Origin: Streptomyces roseochromogenus subsp. oscitans DS 12.976
GTDB lineage: Bacteria > Actinomycetota > Actinomycetes > Streptomycetales > Streptomycetaceae
Assembly: GCF_000497445.1 (NCBI RefSeq)
Contig: NZ_CM002285.1
Span: forward strand, 1,399,446-1,419,070
Direction of reading: 5' to 3'
DNA: 19,625 nucleotides
The position numbers were made by a program, and so were the translations under genes. Position 1 is the stretch's first letter. Each line of letters starts with the position of its first letter. This document shows, one piece after another, positions 14,774 through 19,625 of this stretch. The notes beneath the pieces were generated by a model. It saw only the letters and a program-made list of their open reading frames with translations, did no database searches and was not told where the DNA came from.

Positions 14774-15931
14774 TCAGTCGGCGTCGGTGACCGCGTCGTT
14801 CACGGGTGCGGGTATCCCCCAGTCGCGTGCCACCGTCTCCGTGTCCGCGCCCGGCAGGGCCGGGCCGGTGCGGACGGCGGTGGGGGTCGCGGAGAACCGG
14901 GGCGCGGGAGCCGGCTGGGTGATGCCCGCGTGTTCGGTGAAGGTGCCGCGGGCGGCGAGATGCGGGTGCTGCGGGGCCTCGCGCAGGGACAGCACGGGGG
15001 CCACACAGGCGTCGGTTCCCTCGAAGAGGGCCGTCCACTCGTCGCGGGTGCGGGATTTGAAGCGGGCGGCGACGCGCTCGCGCAGCTCGCCCCAGCGGGT
15101 CCAGTCCTTGCGGGCCGGCGCCAGGTCGTCCAGGCCGAGCAGGCGCAGGAACTCCGCGTAGAACTGCCCCTCCAGGGCGCCGACCGCTATGTATTTGCCG
15201 TCGGCCGTCTCGTAGGTGCCGTAGTAGGGGCAGCCGCCGTCCAGGAGGTTGGCGGCGCGCCGGTCCTGCCAGCCGCCGGCCGCCAGCATGCCGTGGATCA
15301 TCGCGGACAGATGGGCCGTGCCGTCGACGATGGCAGCGTCGACGACCTGTCCGGTGCCGGTCGCGCGGGCGTGGTGCAGGGCGGCGAGGACGCCCACCAC
15401 CAGGTAGAGCGAGCCGCCCGCGTAGTCGCCGAGCAGGTTCGCGGGGACGGCCGGGGGCTCGTCCGGGCGGCCGATCATGCCGAGGGTCCCGGTGAGCGCG
15501 ATGTAGGCCACGTCGTGGCCCGCGCGGTCGGCGAGCGGGCCGTCCTGGCCCCAGCCGGTCATACGGCCGTAGACCAGGCGGGGGTTGCGGGCACGGCAGT
15601 CCTCGGGGCCGACGCCGAGTCGCTCGGCGACGCCCGGGCGGTAGCCCTCGATGAGGATGTCGGCCCGCTCGGCGAGGTCCAGCACACGCGCGGGGCCGTC
15701 CGGTGCCTTCAGGTCGACCACGATCGAGCGCTTGTTGCGGTTGGTGATGTCGTACGCGGGGTCGATCGCGAGGCCGGGGCCGCCCGGGCGGTCCACCCGG
15801 ACCACATCGGCGCCCAGGTCCGCGAGGAGCATGGCGGCGAACGGGCCGGGCCCGATGCCGGCCAGCTCGACCACGCGCACACCGGAGAGCGGACCGGCGC
15901 CCGGCGTCGCCGGCGTCCCTGCCGTCGTCAT
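14774..15931 (-). CDS. alpha-methylacyl-CoA racemase (CaiB/BaiF superfamily)
   Basis: This 385-residue enzyme is predicted to interconvert (2R)- and (2S)-2-methylacyl-CoA, needed because acyl-CoA dehydrogenases accept only the S form. The N-terminal [20 protein letters not shown] (21-40) and [11 protein letters not shown] are the family's CoA-binding start. Superfamily members may instead be class III CoA-transferases, but the catalytic residues of mycobacterial racemase MCR (His126, Asp156, Glu241) appear here as His139 in [15 protein letters not shown], Asp169 in [12 protein letters not shown] and Glu254 in [13 protein letters not shown], with identical spacings of 30 and 85 residues. The length also fits the racemase. 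ATG 15931 has AGGGG about 9 bases upstream. It is the first gene of the racemase-fadA-fadB operon, driven by a promoter at about 15979-16007. Confidence 0.9.
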   Translation of the reverse strand: MTTAGTPATPGAGPLSGVRVVELAGIGPGPFAAMLLADLGADVVRVDRPGGPGLAIDPAYDITNRNKRSIVVDLKAPDGPARVLDLAERADILIEGYRPGVAERLGVGPEDCRARNPRLVYGRMTGWGQDGPLADRAGHDVAYIALTGTLGMIGRPDEPPAVPANLLGDYAGGSLYLVVGVLAALHHARATGTGQVVDAAIVDGTAHLSAMIHGMLAAGGWQDRRAANLLDGGCPYYGTYETADGKYIAVGALEGQFYAEFLRLLGLDDLAPARKDWTRWGELRERVAARFKSRTRDEWTALFEGTDACVAPVLSLREAPQHPHLAARGTFTEHAGITQPAPAPRFSATPTAVRTGPALPGADTETVARDWGIPAPVNDAVTDAD

Positions 15932-15949
15932 GCGTCCAGCCCCCTGACC

Positions 15950-15960
15950 TGTGTGACACA
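15950..15960. promoter_or_regulatory. TGTGT-G-ACACA palindrome in the racemase leader
   Basis: A perfect odd 11-bp palindrome lies 19-29 bp upstream of the racemase ATG, downstream of the predicted transcription start. On the coding strand a related half-site, GTGTTAC, lies 14 bp further upstream. It could be a second operator or part of the 5' leader; the role is unknown. Confidence 0.35.
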
Positions 15961-15978
15961 ACTGATGTAACACCGGCG

Positions 15979-16007
15979 ATGCTAAGAACACGTTCCACCG
16001 GACACAA
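15979..16007 (-). promoter_or_regulatory. promoter of the racemase-fadA-fadB operon with operator-like palindrome
   Basis: On the minus strand TTGTGT (16007-16002), a 17-bp spacer and TAGCAT (15984-15979) make a good sigma-70-type promoter for this genus. It would start near 15972 and leave a leader of about 40 bases. The spacer contains GAACACGTTC (15986-15995), a perfect 10-bp palindrome, extended on one side by CCA. The AAC-N2-GTT core resembles TetR-family lipid-catabolism operators such as the KstR motif, but the left arm lacks the outer T. A bound protein there would block RNA polymerase, so repression relieved by an acyl-CoA is the natural guess. Confidence 0.55.
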
Positions 16008-16052
16008 GACCCAACGAGCAAGCGCTTAGCCAAGTGCCCGGCTGTGCGCGGA

Positions 16053-16172
16053 TCACCCGGGAGAGTGAGAGGCGGGTGCGCCGCGAGGGGTGTGGAGTGC
16101 GCGTGCTCTCTCCAACTTCCTCAGGGCGTTCTCGGCTGCGGCCACCACTGCCTCCGGGCTGGTCGTCTTCAC
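16053..16172 (-). CDS. small 39-residue protein, function unknown
   Basis: GTG 16172 opens 40 codons ending at TGA 16055-16053. The start has an excellent ribosome binding site, GAGGAG (16183-16178), 5 bases upstream. Translation begins MKTTSPEAVVAAAENALRKL, then ERARALHTPRG, and ends SHSPG. Residues 5-26 would form an amphipathic helix rich in Ala, Glu, Arg and Leu, and the tail is Pro/His-rich. There are no cysteines, membrane segment or signal peptide. It lies between the racemase operon promoter and the divergent reductase gene at 16236, with 63 bp to the latter, so it is its own short unit. I know no family for it. The strong start site and coding-like composition make a real gene likely; a truncated remnant of a longer protein is the main alternative. 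Confidence 0.62.
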   Translation of the reverse strand: MKTTSPEAVVAAAENALRKLERARALHTPRGAPASHSPG

Positions 16173-16177
16173 GCGTT

Positions 16178-16183
16178 CTCCTC
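16178..16183 (-). promoter_or_regulatory. strong ribosome binding site of the 39-residue ORF
   Basis: GAGGAG on the minus strand, 5 bases before GTG 16172, is complementary to the anti-Shine-Dalgarno of 16S rRNA. It is the strongest and best-spaced such site noted in this window and decides the start of the small ORF. Confidence 0.6.
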
Positions 16184-16187
16184 ACGC

Positions 16188-16193
16188 TAGCCT
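16188..16193 (+). promoter_or_regulatory. putative -10 box of the reductase gene
   Basis: TAGCCT fits TANNNT and would give a leader of about 36 bases for the gene starting at 16236. It shares its CTAG core with TAGCGT on the opposite strand (16189-16184). No clear -35 is seen, so support is modest. Confidence 0.3.
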
Positions 16194-16235
16194 CAGCCAC
16201 CGACAGCGGCGCGAGCTGCGGGACCAAGGGGTGTC

Positions 16236-17435
16236 ATGAGCAGGCTGAACAGGACGAATCGTCCCTATGACCTCGTGCTCTTCGGAGCCACCGGATTCGT
16301 CGGCACCCTCACGGCGGAGTATCTCGCCGCACACGCGCCGAAGGAACTGCGCTGGGCGGTGGCGGGCCGGGACGAACGGAAGCTGGAGCGGCTGCGCGAG
16401 AGGCTGCCCGGCGGCGCGGAGGTCGGCGTCCTGCGGGCCGACGTGTCCGAACCCGCGAGCCTGCGCGCCCTCGCCGAGCACGCGCGCGTGGTGGCCACGA
16501 CCGTCGGGCCGTACGTGCTGTACGGCGAGGAACTGGTCGCCGCCTGTGCGGACTCCGGCACCGACTATCTGGACCTGGCCGGCGAGCCGGAGTTCGTGGA
16601 CCTGATGTACGTCCGGCACGACACACGCGCGCGGGAGACGGGTGCGCGGCTGGTGCACGCCTGCGGCTTCGACTCCGTACCCCACGACCTGGGCGTGTAC
16701 TTCACGGTCCGGCAGCTGCCGGAGGGGGTGCCGCTGACCGTGGACGGCTATGTGAGCGTCGACGCCGCCTTCTCCGGCGGCACCCTGGCCTCGGCGCTGA
16801 ACCAGTTCGCGCGCGGCCGGCACATGCTGGCAGCGGCGCGCGAACGGGGCCGGCACGAGCCGCGGCTGATGGGACGCCGGGTCGCGGCACCCACGGGCGC
16901 GCCCCGGTTCGCCCAGGAGGTCGGCGCATGGGCCCTGCCGCTGCCGACCGTCGACCCGCAGATCGTGCGCCGCTCGGCCAAGGCCCTCGACCGGTACGGC
17001 CCCGACTTCCGCTACCGGCACTACGCGGCGGTGCGGCACCTGCCGGTCGCCCTCGGCGGGGTCGCCGCCGTCGGCGCGGTGCTGGCCGCCGCCCAACTGC
17101 CGCCCGCGCGACGCTGGTTGTCGGACCGGCTGCGGCCGGGGGACGGACCGAGCGCGGAGAAGCGGGCGAGGAGCCGGTTCACGGTGCGGTTCGTCGGCGA
17201 GGGCGGCGGGCGGCGCGTGTGCACGGAGGTCGCGGGCGGCGACCCCGGCTACGACGAGACGGCGAAGATGTTCGCCGAAGCGGCCCTGTGCCTGGCCTTC
17301 GACGACCTCCCGCCGACGGCCGGGCAGGTCACCACGGCACAGGCGATGGGCGACGCCCTGACCGAGCGGCTGCGCGCCGCGGGGATCACCTTCCGGGTGG
17401 CGGCCACCGGCCCGGGCGCCTCCCCACCGGTTTGA
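16236..17435 (+). CDS. saccharopine dehydrogenase-like NAD(P)-dependent reductase
   Basis: This 399-residue member of the saccharopine dehydrogenase NADP-binding family is related to mycobacterial trans-acting enoyl reductases (Rv2449c/Rv2953 type). The N-terminal Rossmann fold is DLVLFGATGFVGTLTAEYLA with GATGFVG (17-23), then VAGRDERKLERL, TVGPYVLYGEELVAACADSG, TDYLDLAGEPEF and HACGFDSVPHDLG, all family blocks. A hydrophobic stretch, LPVALGGVAAVGAVLAAAQL (about 270-289), may anchor it to the membrane or a lipid surface, as in mycobacterial members acting on lipids. ATG 16236 has AAGGGG with a 5-7 base spacing. It appears monocistronic, divergent from the 39-residue ORF. True lysine-pathway saccharopine dehydrogenase activity is unlikely, and the substrate is unknown; the nearby fatty-acid genes make a lipid substrate plausible but unproven. 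Confidence 0.88.
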   Translation: MSRLNRTNRPYDLVLFGATGFVGTLTAEYLAAHAPKELRWAVAGRDERKLERLRERLPGGAEVGVLRADVSEPASLRALAEHARVVATTVGPYVLYGEELVAACADSGTDYLDLAGEPEFVDLMYVRHDTRARETGARLVHACGFDSVPHDLGVYFTVRQLPEGVPLTVDGYVSVDAAFSGGTLASALNQFARGRHMLAAARERGRHEPRLMGRRVAAPTGAPRFAQEVGAWALPLPTVDPQIVRRSAKALDRYGPDFRYRHYAAVRHLPVALGGVAAVGAVLAAAQLPPARRWLSDRLRPGDGPSAEKRARSRFTVRFVGEGGGRRVCTEVAGGDPGYDETAKMFAEAALCLAFDDLPPTAGQVTTAQAMGDALTERLRAAGITFRVAATGPGASPPV

Positions 17436-17556
17436 GACTTGCGTACCCGACTCTGCCCCTTGGCCTGCTTCTATCGCCTCGAAAGTCTCACCAGGTCTTT
17501 CAATGAAACGATGGAAGCCCGGCCGAAGAGGCGAAGCCGAAGGAGACGGGTGAGGC

Positions 17557-17745
17557 ATGAAGTTCGTGCTCGAAGTGACCGTGGACGAGGGTGCGTCGGC
17601 GCAGGACCGCGCCGGTGAGCTGGGGCGGATCCTGCGCTACTGGGGCGGCAACCTCCGCCACTACGCCCTCGAACCGGGCGACGGCTCGGCCGTCTACGAC
17701 TCGGGGTATCAGGAGGTCGGCGCCTGGCGCATCGTCGCCTCCTGA
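17557..17745 (+). CDS. 62-residue conserved small actinobacterial protein
   Basis: MKFVLEVTVDEGASAQDRAG, then ELGRILRYWGGNLRHYALEP, then SAVYDSGYQEVGAWRIVAS is a compact soluble protein with strand-helix-strand character. I recognise it as a small hypothetical found across Streptomyces, with no known role. The ATG is preceded by GGTGAGG with short spacing, and third positions are strongly G/C. Its last 37 bp overlap the 3' end of the convergent endonuclease V gene. The 121 bp upstream contain no convincing promoter; TGAGACTT (17433-17440) and AAGTCTCA (17483-17490) form distant inverted arms just after the preceding reductase gene. Its function cannot be inferred from the sequence. Confidence 0.82.
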   Translation: MKFVLEVTVDEGASAQDRAGELGRILRYWGGNLRHYALEPGDGSAVYDSGYQEVGAWRIVAS

Positions 17746-18470
17746 GCGCCGCCCGCGTCACTGCATGCCGCCCCCGCGGCGTTTTGTGCCGCCTCCTGGA
17801 GGGCCCGGCGGCACAGGGCGTCCGCGCGGCGCGTGGTCTCCGGCAGCCGGTAGCGCGGGGTCAGGGCCAAGGTGTGGGCCAAGGCGTTGTCCAGGCTCAC
17901 CCGGTGGCCGACGGAGACGAAGACCGGTTTGACACCGTCCCGGGTGCGCAGCGCGCGGCCTACCTCCTCGGTGCCCGCGAGCAGCGGAGCGGAAGCGCCC
18001 CGCTCCGCCCCGGGCTCGTCGTAGGTGAAGGTGAACGGGTTCTTGGCGACGCCGATGACCGGCAGGCCGGTGAGCACACCGAGGTGGCTCGCGAGGCCGA
18101 AGCGGCGCGGATGGGCGAGGCCGTAGCCGTCACAGACGACCAGGCCGGGCGGACAGGGCAGGCGGTCCAGGGCGGCCCGGACGGTGGGGATCTCGCGGAA
18201 GGCGAGGAGGCCGGGCACGTAGGGGAAGGAGACCCGGCCGACGGCCGTCGCCTCGGCCACCACGTCCAGGGTGGCGGCGTCCAGCACCACGGCCGCCGCG
18301 GCGACCAGGTCGCGATCGTCGTCGTAGGCGACGTCGACACCCGTGACATGGCCCGTCCCGGGCTCCGGTCCGGGCTCGTCGAGCACCACCTGGCCACGCA
18401 GCTCGTCCTGTACCGCGCGAGCCTCGTCCTCGGTCGCGGGCCAGCCCGCGGGTACGCCTACGGTCGTCAT
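17709..18470 (-). CDS. nfi: endonuclease V (deoxyinosine 3' endonuclease)
   Basis: This 253-residue DNA-repair enzyme nicks DNA at the second bond 3' of deoxyinosine, the product of adenine deamination. The metal-binding residues of the family are in place: Asp46 in VTGVDVAYD, Glu93 in FPYVPGLLAFRE (82-93; PYxPGxLxFRE is the strand-separating wedge motif) and Asp114 in VCDGYGLAHPRRFGLASHLG (113-131). PVIGVAKNPF and FVSVGHRVSLDNAL follow as in E. coli Nfi. The family is usually about 225-230 residues. The extra 20-25 are an Ala-rich C-terminal tail (AAQNAAGAACSDAGGAQEAT) of low complexity, partly encoded in the overlap with the convergent 62-residue gene. The ATG at 18470 is chosen over 18533 because the longer start would overlap the divergent YciI gene. 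The gap to that gene is 61 bp. Confidence 0.94.
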   Translation of the reverse strand: MTTVGVPAGWPATEDEARAVQDELRGQVVLDEPGPEPGTGHVTGVDVAYDDDRDLVAAAAVVLDAATLDVVAEATAVGRVSFPYVPGLLAFREIPTVRAALDRLPCPPGLVVCDGYGLAHPRRFGLASHLGVLTGLPVIGVAKNPFTFTYDEPGAERGASAPLLAGTEEVGRALRTRDGVKPVFVSVGHRVSLDNALAHTLALTPRYRLPETTRRADALCRRALQEAAQNAAGAACSDAGGAQEATMRQAPTS

Positions 18471-18518
18471 CGTGACGTCGACTGTACGGGCCGGTGCCCG
18501 TCTGTCGTAGCCCGGGGG

Positions 18519-18524
18519 TAGGCT
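18519..18524 (+). promoter_or_regulatory. putative -10 box of the yciI-like gene (leaderless)
   Basis: TAGGCT, a common Streptomyces -10 sequence, ends 7 bp before the ATG at 18532, so transcription should start at the A of ATG. The GGGGG run upstream lies within the promoter rather than in the mRNA. No TTGAC-like -35 is seen. Confidence 0.45.
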
Positions 18525-18531
18525 CGCGATC

Positions 18532-18828
18532 ATGTTCGTACTGGAGTTGACCTACACCGCGCCCCTCGACGCCGTCGACGCGCTGCTGCCGGACCACGTG
18601 GCGTGGCTGGAGGAGCAGTACGAGAAGGGCTTCTTCCTGGCCTCCGGGCGCAAGAACCCCCGGGACGGCGGAGTGATCCTCGCCGTCGCCGAGGACCGCT
18701 CCCGGATCGAGGAGATCGTCGCCGGCGACCCGTTCACCGCCGGCGGCGTGTGCACGTACCGCGTCACGGAGTTCGTCGCCACGAAGACGGTTCCGGAGCT
18801 GGAGCGCCACCGGCAGACGCCGGCCTGA
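18532..18828 (+). CDS. YciI-family protein
   Basis: This 98-residue protein has the dimeric ferredoxin-like alpha+beta fold of the YCII domain. MFVLELTYTAPLDAVDALLP is the first strand and loop. DHVAWLEEQYEKGFFLASGR (21-40) carries the conserved H of the putative active site (His22, paired in the family with an Asp; here Asp21 or Asp69 of GDPF). EEIVAGDPFTAGGVCTYRVTEF (63-83) is the classic GDPF block. Related proteins are hydrolases or dehydrochlorinase-like enzymes, but most have no known substrate. The ATG follows a TAGGCT -10 by 7 bases. It is divergent from endonuclease V and convergent with the basic Rho_N-like gene, 10 bp apart. Confidence 0.9.
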   Translation: MFVLELTYTAPLDAVDALLPDHVAWLEEQYEKGFFLASGRKNPRDGGVILAVAEDRSRIEEIVAGDPFTAGGVCTYRVTEFVATKTVPELERHRQTPA

Positions 18829-18838
18829 GGAGCGGGCG

Positions 18839-19171
18839 TCAGCCCTTCTCGGCGTTCAGCGCGCGCTGCAGCTGACCCTTGTTCATATGCGAACGGCCCT
18901 CGATGCCGCGCTGCTTCGCCTCGTTGTACAGCTGGTCGTAGGTCGGGCCCTGGGACCCGTGGCCCGACCGCTTGCCGCCGCGCTCGCCGGACGACATGTC
19001 CTTGGCCGAGGTGCGGCTCGCGGTCCTGGACTCGCCGGAACGGGCACGTTCCTTGTTCACGGTCCGTGCGGCGATCTCCTCGGCGCGCCTGGTGCTCTCG
19101 CCCCGGTCCTGCGCGCTCTTCTTGATGTGCTCGTACTGGCGCTCGCGCTTGGAGCTGGAACCGGCGGGCAT
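18839..19171 (-). CDS. small basic protein with Rho_N/SAP-like C-terminus (often labelled plasmid stabilization protein)
   Basis: This 110-residue, highly charged protein has no Sec signal or membrane segment. Residues 1-46 (SSSKRERQYEHIKKSAQDRG, then AEEIAARTVNKERARSGES) form basic helices common in small actinobacterial and proteobacterial proteins. The middle (47-75) is a Ser/Arg/Gly linker, probably disordered. Residues 77-107 (TYDQLYNEAKQRGIEGRSHM then NKGQLQRAL) match the pattern of the Rho N-terminal/SAP-like helix-extended loop-helix fold that binds nucleic acid. It may therefore bind DNA or RNA; the common label plasmid stabilization protein is not a demonstrated function. ATG 19171 has GGAAGGGAG with good spacing. 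It sits 54 bp downstream of the BNR gene remnant on the same strand. Confidence 0.85.
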   Translation of the reverse strand: MPAGSSSKRERQYEHIKKSAQDRGESTRRAEEIAARTVNKERARSGESRTASRTSAKDMSSGERGGKRSGHGSQGPTYDQLYNEAKQRGIEGRSHMNKGQLQRALNAEKG

Positions 19172-19225
19172 GATCGCTCCCTTCCTCGCACTTCGCGTGG
19201 GAGACGAGTACCCGGTTCGCTCACC

Positions 19226-19625
19226 TCAGCGTTCCAGCCGCGCCACTCGCCCGTTCTCGCCGGCCGCCCAGCAGCTGAGGTCGGGCGTGCAGGCCACGGT
19301 GTCGTACGAGCCGGTGTCGATCGTCCGCCAGGTGCGGCCGGCGTCCGTGGTCAGGTCGGTGCCGGTGGGGCCGACGGCGAGCGCGGCGGTGCGGCTGTGC
19401 GGCAGCCAGGCGGCCCCGGAGCGATAGGCGGGCGGGGGCGTGGTGGCCGGCGTCCAGGTGCGGCCGACCGTCCGCGGTGACGGCGGCGGAGTGCGGCGAG
19501 GGCCGGCCGGGCCGGTAGTCGCCGCCTACGGCGAGGCCGTGGCCGCGGTCGCGGAAGGCGAGCGCGAAGACGCCCTTGGCGGGATCGCCGGCCGGGACCG
19601 GCGTGTCGGCGGCCGTCCAGGTCAG
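19226..19625 (-). pseudogene. BNR/Asp-box (YCF48-like) repeat protein, 3' part, frameshifted; continues past the window
   Basis: From the window's right edge inward the frame reads LTWTAADTPVPAGDPAKGVF, ALAFRDRGHGLAVGGDYRPG and HSAAVTADG. It then breaks near 19461-19474, and a different frame continues RTWTPATTPPPAYRSGAAWL, AVGPTGTDLTTDAGRTWRTI and DLSCWAAGENGRVARLER to TGA 19228-19226. The two halves together make a seamless run of Asp-box repeats (TADGGRTW, TTDAGRTW) of a beta-propeller of the photosystem-stability-factor/BNR type, commonly extracellular. One extra base explains the break. I infer a frameshift mutation or a sequencing error. Downstream, 54 bp separate it from the basic Rho_N-like gene. 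The N-terminus is outside the window, so its signal peptide and total length are unknown. Confidence 0.75.

Noticed and set aside
17433..17490. TGAGACTT/AAGTCTCA inverted arms after the reductase gene as a terminator
   Set aside because: The 8-bp arms are separated by 42 bases with no U-run, so a stable terminator is unlikely.

Overview
The window is actinomycete chromosome, most likely Streptomyces. It has very high GC, strong G/C third-codon bias, frequent GTG starts, TANNNT-type -10 boxes sitting directly in front of start codons, and several families typical of Streptomyces (mycothiol-era DUF664/DinB, MerR, single-polypeptide FadB with a separate thiolase, secreted S15 and M1 peptidases). 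I see no phage, transposase, CRISPR, tRNA or rRNA sequence. The basis is reading of codons, motifs and family resemblance; no database search was possible.

Left part (1-4128): a stretch rich in broken genes. A glycolipid-binding (PF06475-like) remnant with two compensating frameshifts is followed by a DUF664/DinB remnant with internal deletions. Then come an intact ABC-F ATPase gene, four tandem copies of a 36-bp repeat, an intact conserved gene of unknown function, and a D-amino-acid oxidase remnant that has lost its middle.

Middle part (4129-10327): two divergently transcribed secreted peptidases (S15 Xaa-Pro dipeptidyl-peptidase and M1 aminopeptidase) share a 186-bp promoter region. Next are a PfkB sugar kinase and an AnsP-like amino-acid permease, both on the minus strand. 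The 124 bp between these two carries two dyads and a possible leaderless 24-codon ORF coupled to pfkB.

Right part (10564-15931): a MerR regulator with a probably leaderless promoter converges on a three-gene minus-strand operon, alpha-methylacyl-CoA racemase - thiolase (FadA) - bifunctional FadB. The racemase keeps the His/Asp/Glu catalytic triad at exactly the spacing of mycobacterial MCR, so the operon reads as beta-oxidation of methyl-branched acyl-CoAs. Its promoter has recognisable -35 and -10 hexamers with a GAAC-N2-GTTC palindrome in the spacer, a classic repressor position. A strong hairpin that probably ends the operon lies inside the 3' end of merR.

Far right (16053-19625): an unlisted 39-codon ORF with a perfect ribosome binding site, a saccharopine-dehydrogenase-like reductase, a 62-residue conserved small protein overlapping endonuclease V tail to tail, a YciI-family protein, a basic protein with a Rho_N/SAP-like C-terminus, and the frameshifted 3' end of a BNR/Asp-box protein running off the window. 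I found no clear multi-gene novel system. The most useful leads are the two small ORFs, the 36-bp repeat array, and the operator in the racemase-fadA-fadB promoter.
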